Shown here: piece after piece, positions 18,511 through 26,679 of the stretch
How positions within the stretch are numbered: position 1 is the first letter of the stretch
Layout: every line of letters begins with the position of its first letter
Assembly (NCBI GenBank): GCA_949298805.1
Contig: CASFXY010000002.1
Coordinates: forward strand, 62,001 to 126,000
Source: an uncultured bacterium
GTDB taxonomy: Bacteria > Cyanobacteriota > Vampirovibrionia > Gastranaerophilales > Gastranaerophilaceae
Direction of reading: 5' to 3'
Length of the DNA stretch: 64,000 bases
Program-made: the position numbers and the translations under genes
Notes under the pieces: generated by a model
Seen by the model: only the letters and a program-made list of their open reading frames with translations
What the model was told of the DNA's origin: nothing
The model's database searches: none

Positions 18511-19276
18511 GAGTAATCTTGCCCAGCAACTTCATGAAATATTTTACACAGAGATAACCAACAAGAAATGATGCCAAAAAGCCCCAGAATATGGCTGTGA
18601 AATTAAATTTTGATATTGATGAAAAATCAGTTTCAATTAAAGGATACGCCATTGATGCACCTAAAATTACAGGAATGCTCATTAAAAAAGAAAATCTTGC
18701 AGCTTTTACCCTGTCTGTGCCCAAAAAAACTTGAGTCGCAATGGTTAATCCCGAGCGCGAAAGCCCCGGAAAAATAGCAAGACCTTGCGCCAAACCGGTC
18801 CATAACGCTGTTTTTAAATTCATTTCTCTATTTTTTGACTTTAATTTTTCACTAAAGAAAAGAATAAAACCGGTGATTATTAAAAACAAACTGACTAGTT
18901 TAGGATTTTCAACAAGCGAATGTGTGGGCTCTTTTAAAATTAAAGCAACAATACAAGTAATTGGAGTGGCGGCAATAATATAAACTGCTGTTTTAAAATC
19001 GGGATTATCGTATTTTCTATCTCTTATTCCTATAAATAAAGCTTTTATAATATTCATAATATCTTTACGAAAGAAAATCAAAACAGCAAGTAATGTTGCA
19101 AGGTGGACCATAATGTCAAAAAATATTTCCTCGGACCCTACTTCGTTTAAAAATTGTGAACCAGTAGCAATTTTGTATATCGACTGAGAAAAAACTATAT
19201 GTGCCGAACTGGAAATAGGTAAAAATTCACTAATACCTTGAACAGCACCCACGATAATTGCCTGCAATGTTTGCAT
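18434..19276 (-). CDS. uppP: Undecaprenyl-diphosphatase
   Basis: 280 aa polytopic membrane enzyme that recycles the C55 lipid carrier used for peptidoglycan and other glycans. The N-terminal signature GAVQGISEFLPISSSAHIV, and PGLSRSG in the second half, are the two active-site motifs of the BacA/UppP family. Its last 77 bp are antisense to the end of the 5'-nucleotidase-like gene; both ends look genuine, so this is a true tail-to-tail overlap. It starts four bases after the queD stop. Confidence 0.95.
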   Translation of the reverse strand: MQTLQAIIVGAVQGISEFLPISSSAHIVFSQSIYKIATGSQFLNEVGSEEIFFDIMVHLATLLAVLIFFRKDIMNIIKALFIGIRDRKYDNPDFKTAVYIIAATPITCIVALILKEPTHSLVENPKLVSLFLIITGFILFFSEKLKSKNREMNLKTALWTGLAQGLAIFPGLSRSGLTIATQVFLGTDRVKAARFSFLMSIPVILGASMAYPLIETDFSSISKFNFTAIFWGFLASFLVGYLCVKYFMKLLGKITLKCFSYYCFFVGVAMFVLFSVCHRL

Positions 19277-19279
19277 AAT

Positions 19280-19636
19280 TTACTCCCAATATGATGCTCG
19301 CGATGTTGGCGTTTCCCAAACATTTACACGCGAAACTCCGCTAAAATGTTCTTTTGTTTTTTTATAAATAAATTTTGAAATAATTTCAGAACTTGGCGAA
19401 ACACCTTTAAATTCAGGAAGTTCATTTATATCGGCGTGATCAAGATAATCAATAATTTTATTAACAGTCTTTTTTAAAACTTTAAAATCTACTAAAATAT
19501 TTGATTTATCGAGTTTATCACCTCGAATATATACTTCCACCTTCCAGTTGTGCCCATGCTGATTTTCACAATTACCTTTATAATTCAGTAAATGATGGGC
19601 AGCAGAAAAACTTGTCTCTATTTTTACTTCGTACAT
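19280..19636 (-). CDS. queD: 6-carboxy-5,6,7,8-tetrahydropterin synthase
   Basis: 118 aa, normal length. Converts dihydroneopterin triphosphate to 6-carboxytetrahydropterin in queuosine precursor synthesis. Zinc-binding histidines are seen in SAAHHLL and HGHNW, with the catalytic Cys in GNCENQHGHN and the later LDHADINELP and PTSRASYWE segments. It runs with uppP and is downstream of the rpsB-tsf terminator. With the queH tail at the left end, this supports a queuosine pathway in the organism. Confidence 0.94.
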   Translation of the reverse strand: MYEVKIETSFSAAHHLLNYKGNCENQHGHNWKVEVYIRGDKLDKSNILVDFKVLKKTVNKIIDYLDHADINELPEFKGVSPSSEIISKFIYKKTKEHFSGVSRVNVWETPTSRASYWE

Positions 19637-19673
19637 ACAAGTATTTTATCATCAACAAAAAACATGTAAAACA

Positions 19674-19700
19674 AAATGCCCTCTTTTTAAGAGGGCATTT
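19674..19700 (-). terminator. Intrinsic terminator of rpsB-tsf
   Basis: A perfect 12-bp stem (19674-19685 pairing with 19689-19700) with a three-base loop. Read on the minus strand it is followed by TTTTGTTTT, and it lies 17 bp after the tsf stop, so it ends the rpsB-tsf transcript. There is no T-run on the plus side. Confidence 0.85.
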
Positions 19701-19716
19701 AATATGTGTTAAATTA

Positions 19717-20604
19717 CTAGCCTTTAATTTGATTCATAACTTCTTCAGCAAAGTTATCTTGTCTTTTTTCCAAACCTTCGCCAAGTACAAATCTATCAAA
19801 TTTAACAATCGATAATTTGCCTTTTATTAATTGTTCAACCGTTTCATCCGGATTTTTTACGAAAGGCTGTTCTAAAAGAACTTTTTGAGCCATTTGTTTA
19901 TTAACACGACCTTCAACGATTTTAGCTCTAATAGCTTCAGGTTTATTTGCAAGGTCTTCTTTACCCATTTCAATTCTTGTTTCTTCATCTATTACTGCCT
20001 GAGGAATTTGCTCTCTTGAAACAAATTCGGGTGCAGATGAAGCAATGTGCAAACAGATATCTTTTGCTATTGTTTTATTGTCATCAGAACAAGCGCCATC
20101 GCATTTGGTTTCTAACAATACACCAATTTTACCGTTATGTATGTATGAAGTAACACAGCATTGTGCATCATAGCGCACAAATCTTCTGATAGTAATCTTT
20201 TCGCCTATTTTTGCAATTTGCTCTTTTATGACATCATCAATTTTCTTTTTGCAAACAGGGCAATCCATTTCAAGCATTTGTTCTACAGAATTAGGGTTGA
20301 GCTTAGCAACAGCTTGAGCCATCATATTTGCAAGGTCTTTAAAACTGTCATTTTTTGCCACAAAATCAGTTTCACAGTTCATTTCAACCATAGCACCGAC
20401 TTTGCCATCGATAAATGAAGCAACAACACCTTCAGCAGCAATTCTGCCCATTTTTTTATCGGCAGATGCAATACCTTTTTGTCTTAAGATTTCTGCCGCT
20501 TTTTCCATATCACCCTGAGCTTCAACAAGTGCTTTTTTTGCATCCATCATGCCAGCACCTGTTTTATCTCTGAGTTCTTTTACCATAGAGGCTTTTATTT
20601 CCAT
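19717..20604 (-). CDS. tsf: Elongation factor Ts
   Basis: 295 aa nucleotide exchange factor for EF-Tu. The N-terminal UBA-like domain (VKELRDKTGAGMMDAKKAL) is followed by EMNCETDFVAKN of the core dimerisation region. The core carries a CPVCKKK segment near residue 115 and several more cysteines (QCCV, CDGACSD), more than is usual for this protein; whether they bind a metal is unknown. It follows rpsB after 15 bp and ends at a strong terminator. Confidence 0.96.
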   Translation of the reverse strand: MEIKASMVKELRDKTGAGMMDAKKALVEAQGDMEKAAEILRQKGIASADKKMGRIAAEGVVASFIDGKVGAMVEMNCETDFVAKNDSFKDLANMMAQAVAKLNPNSVEQMLEMDCPVCKKKIDDVIKEQIAKIGEKITIRRFVRYDAQCCVTSYIHNGKIGVLLETKCDGACSDDNKTIAKDICLHIASSAPEFVSREQIPQAVIDEETRIEMGKEDLANKPEAIRAKIVEGRVNKQMAQKVLLEQPFVKNPDETVEQLIKGKLSIVKFDRFVLGEGLEKRQDNFAEEVMNQIKG

Positions 20605-20619
20605 AGTTATACTCCTTTA

Positions 20620-21375
20620 TTATTCAGCTGTAACATTTGCATCCGCTGCTTCAATTTTTTCAATTTTTTTACCTTCTGCAGCTTTGTTTTGTCTTAATTC
20701 TTTACCTTCCAAAATTGCATCCGCCAACTTTGAAGCAACAAGTTTAATTGAGCGCAGAGCATCATCATTGCCCGGGATAATATAATCAATGCCGTCAGGA
20801 TCGGCATTTGTGTCTGCTAAACAAATAACGGGTATATTTAACTTATTTGCTTCCTGAATTGCAATCAATTCCTTCTTCTGGTCAACAACAAAAAGCATAT
20901 CAGGCATGCCTTTCATTTCTTTAATACCACCCAAAGTTTTTGATAATTTTGAAAGCTGTCTGTTTAATTGCGCCACTTCCTTTTTAGGCAATTTTTGTGC
21001 ATGACCTGATTCCATAAATGATTCGAGCTCTCTTAATTTATTTACTCTGCCTCTTATTGTTTCAAAATTTGTCATCATGCCGCCAAGCCATCTGCGATTA
21101 ACATAATATGCACCAGCTCTTGTTGCCTCTTGAGCAATAACATCCATTGCTTGTTTTTTAGTTCCAACAAAAAGAATGTTTCTGCCTCTTGCAGCCATTT
21201 CTCTAACTGCTTCATAGGCTTCATCAAGTTTATCGGATGTTTTTCTTAAATCCAAAATATAAATACCGTTTTTTGCACCAAAAATAAACGGTTTCATTTT
21301 AGGGTTCCATTTTTGTGTTTGGTGCCCAAAGTGTACACCTGCATCGAGTAATTCGACTAATGTTGCTACTGCCAT
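20620..21375 (-). CDS. rpsB: 30S ribosomal protein S2
   Basis: 251 aa. The start [27 protein letters not shown] and the LFVGTKKQA and [10 protein letters not shown] segments are unmistakable uS2. A lysine-rich C-terminal tail ends in Ala/Glu residues. First gene of rpsB-tsf; a 5' leader of about 75 bp with a probable promoter lies upstream. Confidence 0.97.
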   Translation of the reverse strand: MAVATLVELLDAGVHFGHQTQKWNPKMKPFIFGAKNGIYILDLRKTSDKLDEAYEAVREMAARGRNILFVGTKKQAMDVIAQEATRAGAYYVNRRWLGGMMTNFETIRGRVNKLRELESFMESGHAQKLPKKEVAQLNRQLSKLSKTLGGIKEMKGMPDMLFVVDQKKELIAIQEANKLNIPVICLADTNADPDGIDYIIPGNDDALRSIKLVASKLADAILEGKELRQNKAAEGKKIEKIEAADANVTAE

Positions 21376-21470
21376 AGTTTTAATCCTTTCATTTAATTAC
21401 CTTAAGGTTTAATTTTCTACCCCTATTGGCACGGGCTGGTATAACTACCATACGAATTATAAATAAACCT
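21376..21470 (-). promoter_or_regulatory. rpsB promoter and leader
   Basis: On the minus strand a TATAAT box lies at about 21457-21462, with no convincing -35 box 17 bp upstream. The transcribed leader would begin just after it with TGGTAGTTATACCA, a 5-bp stem with a four-base loop, followed by GCCCGTGCC. An AAAGGA ribosome-binding site precedes the rpsB ATG. S2 leaders regulate rpsB-tsf in other bacteria, but I cannot match this one to a described family. Confidence 0.4.
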
Positions 21471-21508
21471 TATGTTAAAAGATTATTACAAACAAAGAAA
21501 ATAATCAA

Positions 21509-22465
21509 CTAAAAAGGATGGTGACAAGCAACCGAGGAATTTGAAATATTTTTAATTTCAGGCATTGCGGAACGACAAAAATCATCCGCACGCTCACACC
21601 TGGGATTAAACGGACAACCATAAATTGTTTCAGTTATCTGCGAAGGTTGTCCTTTAATATTCTTAAGTTTTTTACCTTTTTTAACAGGCAATGCCTCAAT
21701 AAGAGCTCTTGTATAAGGATGATGAGGATTTTTAAAAAGTTCGTACGTGCTTGCGCGTTCAACAATGCTGCCTAAATACATTATTGAGATATCATCACTA
21801 TATTGGGCAACAACACCTAAATCATGGGTAATTAAAATAATTGTTTTTCCTTGTTTTTTAATCTTCTCTAGCAAGTTTAAAATTTGCGCTTGTATTGTAA
21901 CATCAAGTGCTGTAGTAGGCTCATCGGCAATCAAAATATCGGCATTTGTTGCTAATGCCATAGCAATAATTACTCTTTGTTTCATTCCGCCCGAAAGCTC
22001 ATGCGGGTACGCTTTAATTCTATTGGCAGCATCTTTAAATTCGACACTTTCCAAGGTTTCTATTGCAATTTTTAATGCTTCATCTTTGTCAGCATTTGTG
22101 TGCGACATTACAACTTCTAAAAGCTGATTTTCGACTGTATACAAAGGGTTTAAACTTGTCATCGGATCTTGAGGAATAAGGGCAATTTTTTTACCCCTAA
22201 TACTGCGCATTTGATTTTCATTATAATTAAGAATGTTATTATTCTCAAAAATAATTTTGCCGCCCATTATCTTGGAATTCTTTGGCAAGAGTCTGAGTAC
22301 ACTCATGACACTCATCGTTTTACCGCAGCCCGACTCACCGACAATTGCATGTATTTTACCCTTAAAAAATGAAAAATTAACATTTTTTAAAACAGGAAAA
22401 ACTCTGCCATCGATTTCAATCCCAAGCGAAAAATTATTAATTTCCAATATTGATTTTTCACTCAT
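21509..22465 (-). CDS. Oligopeptide/dipeptide ABC transporter ATP-binding protein (DppD/OppD type)
   Basis: 318 aa. Walker A GESGCGKT, Q-loop ALIPQDPMTSLNP, signature LSGGMKQR, Walker B ILIADEPTTALD and the H-loop THDLG are present. The C-terminal extension with CPFNPRCERADDFC is the oligopeptide-transporter type (often linked to an iron-sulphur cluster). No permease or binding protein is adjacent; the only compatible permeases are at 39622-41651, about 17 kb away on the other strand. A DppF partner is not in the window. Confidence 0.93.
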   Translation of the reverse strand: MSEKSILEINNFSLGIEIDGRVFPVLKNVNFSFFKGKIHAIVGESGCGKTMSVMSVLRLLPKNSKIMGGKIIFENNNILNYNENQMRSIRGKKIALIPQDPMTSLNPLYTVENQLLEVVMSHTNADKDEALKIAIETLESVEFKDAANRIKAYPHELSGGMKQRVIIAMALATNADILIADEPTTALDVTIQAQILNLLEKIKKQGKTIILITHDLGVVAQYSDDISIMYLGSIVERASTYELFKNPHHPYTRALIEALPVKKGKKLKNIKGQPSQITETIYGCPFNPRCERADDFCRSAMPEIKNISNSSVACHHPF

Positions 22466-22516
22466 AAATGAAATTATAGCACAGCACAGATTGCATAAAA
22501 CCGTCCATAGTATAAT

Positions 22517-23665
22517 TTATTTTACAATCTGTTCTCTGGCTTCATTATTTAAAGTATTACGACGTTTTTTTCTGCGCATTAAATCAACAAAAGCTTCAAG
22601 CCTTGTTATATAGCCTGCTTTTCCTGTTTGTTCATCCATAATTAAGCTCAAAATTGGTAGATTAACATCCTCTCTCATTTTCGGAAAAATATTTTGGGAC
22701 ATAATTTCAGGCATGCATGTAAACGGAGAAACATGAATAAGTCCGTCGGTACCTTTTTTATGTGCATACATAACATCGCTTATACATTCAAGGGCATCAC
22801 CGCCAATATCACGCATAAGATATGGTTTTGCCATCCTATAAGCACGTTCAAGATGAGTTTCTCCGCGCTTACACATTTTTGGAATTATAGCATCCTTTAA
22901 AAATCCGCCAACAGTCAAACTTCGTCTGACTTGAACACCAAGTTTACCTAATTCGCGTTCAATATTCTGATTGGAAAAACTATCTAAAACAAGAAAAATC
23001 TCACCCGTTAAATCAACCCTCAACACATCTCTGTTTGAATCAATTTTGACATTTGAAATTTCACTAAGTCCTTTTTTTAAAGCTTTTTTAAGCTCAGATG
23101 AGGTATTTGCATCCATTATATACTTTAGGGCACGTTTATGAGCTTTTTCGCTATCCCCGAAATTAATTTCGCGTGCTCTGTGATAAGAAAGAAAATTTTG
23201 CAGCTCATCCATAGCAAATACTTTTCGAACAGCTATATTAATAGCGCGCACAATTCTTATTATATCTTTTGAACCGGTAAGCTGAACAAGGAAATCATAC
23301 ATGCCTTTAAACCCGTCATACAGGGAAAGCTCGATATAGTTTGCATGATAACCCATATCCTCAAGCACACCTTTTATACTTTTTCCATACTCGCCGAGTC
23401 TGCAAATACCGGGAGATGAAATCATGGCAACATAATCTGCACCACCTTCTATTGCCTCGATAAAATTGCCGAGAATTAATTTATAAGGTAAGCAAATTGC
23501 TTCAGGCGAATTTTTTGTACCAAGGGACAAAGTTTTTTTGCTTGTATAAGGAGGGATAAACGGTTCAATACCCATTTTTTTTAGCGCGGCAGCCCAAGCT
23601 ATGTAAATTGTTCCCATGTGAGGAAAGGCAACTTTTATTTTTTTATCATTGGTTTTATTTGACAT
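22517..23665 (-). CDS. HgdB/DUF2229-like protein of the acyl-CoA dehydratase-activase superfamily
   Basis: 382 aa from the ATG at 23665; a TTG six codons earlier gives a longer, less likely form. The N-terminal VAFPHMGTIYIAW, the segment NSPEAICLPYKLILGNFIEAI with a conserved Cys, the SSPGICRLGEY region and HVSPFTCMPEIM near residue 320 match the COG3581 family related to 2-hydroxyacyl-CoA dehydratase subunits. The spaced cysteines probably hold an iron-sulphur cluster. The activase half often found with it is not adjacent. Substrate unknown. Confidence 0.8.
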   Translation of the reverse strand: MSNKTNDKKIKVAFPHMGTIYIAWAAALKKMGIEPFIPPYTSKKTLSLGTKNSPEAICLPYKLILGNFIEAIEGGADYVAMISSPGICRLGEYGKSIKGVLEDMGYHANYIELSLYDGFKGMYDFLVQLTGSKDIIRIVRAINIAVRKVFAMDELQNFLSYHRAREINFGDSEKAHKRALKYIMDANTSSELKKALKKGLSEISNVKIDSNRDVLRVDLTGEIFLVLDSFSNQNIERELGKLGVQVRRSLTVGGFLKDAIIPKMCKRGETHLERAYRMAKPYLMRDIGGDALECISDVMYAHKKGTDGLIHVSPFTCMPEIMSQNIFPKMREDVNLPILSLIMDEQTGKAGYITRLEAFVDLMRRKKRRNTLNNEAREQIVK

Positions 23666-23760
23666 AATTATATTTTTGCACAAAGATATTTTTTACGCAA
23701 AATTGCATTTGATTAACCGCAAAAAAATTTTTTTAGTGTTTTATAACAACGGGAGGTAGT

Positions 23761-24048
23761 ATGAAAATAAATCCTATACAAACATATACATTCAAAGGGG
23801 AAAAGGCAAAACTTAAAACAGAAAAACAGACAAAACCGATTAAAAGAATGAATACAACATTAAATTATGAACAAGTTAAGTTACTGTATGATGCACTGGA
23901 TTGTTCCCGTAGCTTAAAAAAAAGAATGTACGACTATAAAATCGGAATGAGTTTAACGGGCGGCATGGACATCGAAAATATGTATTTATACTGCAAACAC
24001 TTAAATTATACTCTCGAACAAATAACAAAAGAAATTGAGGGTAAATAA
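23761..24048 (+). CDS. Small protein with N-terminal FKG motif, unknown
   Basis: 95 aa preceded by a strong GGGAGG ribosome-binding site (23751-23756). It opens MKINPIQTYTFKGEKAK; starts of this kind ending in FKG are frequent, in my recollection, in gut Melainabacteria, though I cannot verify that here. The rest is helical and Lys/Tyr-rich (LLYDALDCSRSLKKRMYD, MYLYCKHLNYTLEQI). No known domain. A bidirectional terminator follows at 24154. Confidence 0.7.
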   Translation: MKINPIQTYTFKGEKAKLKTEKQTKPIKRMNTTLNYEQVKLLYDALDCSRSLKKRMYDYKIGMSLTGGMDIENMYLYCKHLNYTLEQITKEIEGK

Positions 24049-24153
24049 CATAACACGAACTGGATGCAAATTACGTAGAAGCTTCCAATGAAGGCTGCAA
24101 TGCAAGATATACTCTCGATAGCAACTTGTGTTAAACTAAATTACTTCACACAA

Positions 24154-24178
24154 AAAAGCGGGCAATTTGCCCGCTTTT
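24154..24178 (-). terminator. Bidirectional intrinsic terminator between the FKG protein and rplL
   Basis: An 11-bp stem (AAAAGCGGGCA pairing with TGCCCGCTTTT) with a three-base loop. On the minus strand it is followed by a T-rich run and lies 21 bp past the rplL stop; on the plus strand TTTTAATTTTT follows, so it can also stop the upstream plus-strand gene. Confidence 0.85.
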
Positions 24179-24199
24179 AATTTTTACACAGAAGAACAA

Positions 24200-24580
24200 C
24201 TATTTTAATTCAACAGTTGCGCCTGCTTCTTCAAGTTTTTTCTTCATTTCAGCAGCTTCTTCTTTTTTAACATTTTCTTTGATAGGTTTAGGTGCACCAT
24301 CAACTAAATCTTTTGCTTCTTTTAAGCCAAGACCTGTGATTTCACGTACGATTTTAAGTACCGGAATTTTGTTAGCACCTGCTGAAGCTAAAACTACAGT
24401 CACTTCGGAAGCTTCTTCAGCACCGCCTTCAGCTGCGCCTGCTGCCGGAGCTGCTGCAGCAACTGCTACAGGGGCTGCTGCTGATACGCCGAATTTTTCT
24501 TCCATAGCTTTTACTAACTCAGCAGCTTCAATAAGAGTTAATTTTTCAATTGATTCTAAAATTGTTTCTACGTTGCTCAT
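24200..24580 (-). CDS. rplL: 50S ribosomal protein L7/L12
   Basis: 126 aa stalk protein recruiting translational GTPases. N-terminal dimerisation helix ([23 protein letters not shown]), an Ala/Gly hinge (about 36-55), and the globular C-terminal domain with [28 protein letters not shown]. It follows rplJ after 29 bp. Confidence 0.97.
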   Translation of the reverse strand: MSNVETILESIEKLTLIEAAELVKAMEEKFGVSAAAPVAVAAAAPAAGAAEGGAEEASEVTVVLASAGANKIPVLKIVREITGLGLKEAKDLVDGAPKPIKENVKKEEAAEMKKKLEEAGATVELK

Positions 24581-24609
24581 TTTTTATCCTTTCAATTATT
24601 TTTTGTATC

Positions 24610-25131
24610 CTATGATGCTTTCTGTTTTGCAACAGCGTCGATAGCTCTAACTAGCGCACTCATAACACCGTTTACGCTGTAAACAATGCCTGATGCAGGA
24701 GAGTTGATAGAGCCGAGAATTTTTGCGTAAAGTTCTTCTTTTGAAGGCATTTTGGCAAGTTGCTGAGCCTCTTGTGCGCTTAAAAGTTTACCATCAAGCA
24801 CGCCGCCTATAATTTCACCTTTTTTATTTTCCTTGATGAATTTGGCAACTACTTTTGCAGCGCTGACCTCATCGCCAAAACCAAAAGCAATGGCGCTGGG
24901 ACCTTGCATAAGTGATTCAACAACTTCAAAATTTGTGCCCTTGGAAGCAATTTTACACAAGGTGTTTTTAGTAACGGTGTAATCAGAATTTTCTTTTTGC
25001 AATTCGCGGCGAAGTTCAGTTATTTCCTCAACGCTTAAACCACGATAATCTGTAACTATAGCAACTTTTGCCTGTTCAAATTGCTTTTTGAAATATTCGA
25101 TTTTCTCGTTTTTAAAAGCCTTTGTTGACAT
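24610..25131 (-). CDS. rplJ: 50S ribosomal protein L10
   Basis: 173 aa base of the L7/L12 stalk. IVTDYRGLSVEEITELRRELQK and VTKNTL are conserved uL10 segments. It is the first gene of rplJ-rplL and is preceded by an L10 leader, so it very likely represses its own operon by binding that RNA. rplK-rplA, usual upstream neighbours, are not here. Confidence 0.97.
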   Translation of the reverse strand: MSTKAFKNEKIEYFKKQFEQAKVAIVTDYRGLSVEEITELRRELQKENSDYTVTKNTLCKIASKGTNFEVVESLMQGPSAIAFGFGDEVSAAKVVAKFIKENKKGEIIGGVLDGKLLSAQEAQQLAKMPSKEELYAKILGSINSPASGIVYSVNGVMSALVRAIDAVAKQKAS

Positions 25132-25230
25132 TTATTGCGCTCCTTTCTAAAGGGTGTTCGCAGAAACAAAAAAGTTTTGCGAATATTTGTACACGCAAAA
25201 CAATAACAAAAGAGCATATTTTACTTTTTT

Positions 25231-25278
25231 TGTTACCTAGGTCGGATATTAAGCTTAGGCACCGACTGTCTTGGGTAC
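25231..25278 (-). promoter_or_regulatory. Ribosomal protein L10 leader (autoregulatory RNA)
   Basis: Read on the minus strand the segment contains GACAGTCGGTGCC, then AGCTTAATATCCGAC and CTAGGTAAC. The order GACAG..GGTGCC...GGCTTAATATCC..CC..GGTA is the pattern I recall for the L10 leader upstream of rplJ in many bacteria, including the kink-turn-like GGTGCC/CTTAATAT part that the L10-L7/L12 complex binds. CCTAAG/GCTTA and GTCGG/CCGAC pair in the expected nested arrangement. It is 100 bp from the rplJ start, at the usual position. Confidence 0.8.
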
Positions 25279-25313
25279 ATTATAAAAATATATAAAACAA
25301 AAAATATTGTCAA
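25279..25313 (-). promoter_or_regulatory. Predicted rplJ promoter
   Basis: On the minus strand a perfect TTGACA (25308-25313) is followed 17 bp later by TATTTT (25285-25290); a TATAAT occurs a few bases further on at 25279-25284. Either -10 puts the start of transcription at the 5' edge of the L10 leader. Confidence 0.55.
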
Positions 25314-25447
25314 CAAGAATTGTTACAAATATTAAACAGGTGTATATACAAGTATATACAATAATTTTAGGAGGAATTAATACTTTTTTCAAAAAAATTA
25401 ATGACAAAATGGGATTTTTTGGTATTATAATTACTCTGGTACACAAG

Positions 25448-26068
25448 ATGGAAAATATAAAAAACACAATTGAAAAAAATGCCAAATTAAGAGGTTACCT
25501 TGACTTAATAAACAAAATAGCCAAGGTTGAATACAAAAGTGTATCTTCACAACATTTAATAGAATTTGATGAACTTGTTAATATTGGCATTCAAACCGTA
25601 GATATATTATGTTCTGATGAAAAAAAAGATTTATATAATGAATCTTACCTTTCAACTGCAATAAAATGGGCAATCAGAAACGAATTAAGACGACGATATC
25701 GTTGGCATGGAGTGAAACACAATCAAAAAGATATAGAAAATCAAACAACTGAAATAAGAGAAGCAATATATAAAACAATATTGTCTACAGATGAAATGCT
25801 GGACAATGACAAACCGTTTGAAATTAAAGATATAAGAAAAAACCCCGAAGAAACATACGAATTCGAACAAATTTCCCAAGCAATTAAAAAAGCAATTTCT
25901 ACACTGCCACAAAGAGAAAGAGAACTCATAGAGTCAAAATTTTTCCAAGAGAAAAAACTCCATGAATTATCGGCAGAATTTTCAATATCGCCTTCCAGAA
26001 TTTCAAGAATTATTAAATCAGGTTTAGATAAAATTAAAGACGAACTGATTAAAAATGAAATTGTTTAA
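25448..26068 (+). CDS. Sigma-70-family RNA polymerase sigma factor
   Basis: 206 aa from the ATG at 25448. The frame is open back to a TTG at 25307, but the extra 47 residues look non-homologous and cross the rplJ promoter, so the shorter form is preferred. Region 2 is seen at about 55-80 (FDELVNIGIQTVDIL, then STAIKWAIRNELRRRYRW) and region 4 at about 150-200 (LPQRERELIESKFFQEKKLHELSAEFSISPSRISRIIKSGLDKI), a typical helix-turn-helix for the -35 box. Regions 1 and most of 3 are short. No anti-sigma gene is adjacent. A TATAAT lies at 25426-25431, so the mRNA leader may be only about ten bases. Confidence 0.88.
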   Translation: MENIKNTIEKNAKLRGYLDLINKIAKVEYKSVSSQHLIEFDELVNIGIQTVDILCSDEKKDLYNESYLSTAIKWAIRNELRRRYRWHGVKHNQKDIENQTTEIREAIYKTILSTDEMLDNDKPFEIKDIRKNPEETYEFEQISQAIKKAISTLPQRERELIESKFFQEKKLHELSAEFSISPSRISRIIKSGLDKIKDELIKNEIV

Positions 26069-26090
26069 TTCGTATTTATAAATAATAAAA

Positions 26091-26110
26091 AACCCGCTAA
26101 TAAGCGGGTT
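26091..26110 (-). terminator. Terminator downstream of tRNA-Leu
   Basis: An 8-bp stem, AACCCGCT with AGCGGGTT, four-base loop. On the minus strand it is followed by TTTTTTATTATTT and lies four bases after the tRNA 3' end. It also lies 22 bp past the sigma-factor stop but has no T-run on that strand. Confidence 0.8.
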
Positions 26111-26113
26111 ATA

Positions 26114-26203
26114 TGGTGCCCTGGGCCAGACTTGAACTGGCACGAGGTTATTAGCCCCATTGGATTTTAAGTCCAACGTGTCTACCGATTCCACCACCAG
26201 GGC
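26114..26203 (-). tRNA. tRNA-Leu (anticodon UAA)
   Basis: 90 nt with an encoded CCA end (26114-26116). The acceptor stem is GCCCTGG paired with CCAGGGC; the D-loop has the AATCGGTAGACAC form; the anticodon loop CTTAAAA gives TAA; a long variable arm (GGGGCTAATAACCTC) marks a class II tRNA; the T arm is GCCAGTTCAAGTCTGGC. A terminator follows directly. Confidence 0.95.
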
Positions 26204-26260
26204 TTAAGCTCCTTAAGCTCTTACAAGCTTTTTTATTCTAATATAAAAATAAATTGTTGT

Positions 26261-26467
26261 CTAGCTGTTTTTTTCAATAAGTTCATTAATCTCAGCGACC
26301 ATTTGTTCAGGGTCAACTCCATGAACTTTTGCACCTGCTTCGAGATTTTCAAAACGCGCAGCAGCACAGCCTATGCAACCTAATCCATATTTTGCAAATA
26401 CTTCCAAACTTTCCGGATGGTTTTGCACAATTTCTATAATTCCCATTTCTTTAGTAACTTTACTCAT
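26261..26467 (-). CDS. DUF1858-domain redox-disulphide protein
   Basis: 68 aa, the whole protein being one DUF1858 domain. The motif YGLGCIGCAAARFENLE contains the CxxC pair typical of this family, seen alone or attached to hybrid-cluster and ScdA/Ric-type proteins linked with iron-sulphur or nitrosative stress. The physiological role here cannot be read from the neighbours, which are a tRNA and a short uncharacterised frame. Confidence 0.85.
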   Translation of the reverse strand: MSKVTKEMGIIEIVQNHPESLEVFAKYGLGCIGCAAARFENLEAGAKVHGVDPEQMVAEINELIEKNS

Positions 26468-26505
26468 TATTTTGCCTTTTCTATTCTGATAATTAATATA
26501 ATACT

Positions 26506-26679
26506 ATGAAATATCAGCAATTTGCAACTTACAATTTTATAGGTCTTAAATCAGTTCAGAAAAACTTTATAAGAAACAATTTTACATTCAGAGAACATAA
26601 AATATCTCTAATTCAAATTCTATATGAGAGCATAAATAATATCAAAGCTGCAATAAATTATATACAAAATGATTACTGA
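26506..26679 (+). CDS. Possible 57-aa protein
   Basis: An ATG-started 57-codon frame opening MKYQQFATYNFIGLKS, which resembles the start of the 23761 protein (MKINPIQTYTFKG). It fills an otherwise empty gap and its stop overlaps the convergent DUF151 gene by seven bases. No Shine-Dalgarno site is present and a TATAAT sits only three bases before the ATG, so expression would have to be leaderless or from further upstream. Low confidence. Confidence 0.3.
   Translation: MKYQQFATYNFIGLKSVQKNFIRNNFTFREHKISLIQILYESINNIKAAINYIQNDY

Noticed and set aside
24054-24134. 26-codon plus-strand frame with a protein-like composition after the FKG protein (reads HELDANYVEAS, NEGCNARYTLD)
   Set aside because: It has no start codon and follows a stop directly; it might be a gene remnant but is too short to support.
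24279-24644. 121-codon plus-strand frame antisense to rplL
   Set aside because: It mirrors the Ala/Gly hinge of L7/L12 and has no independent support.
25307-25447. N-terminal extension of the sigma factor from a TTG start
   Set aside because: The extension crosses the divergent rplJ promoter and does not resemble sigma region 1; an in-frame AGGAGG at 25369 is not followed by a start codon at a usable distance.
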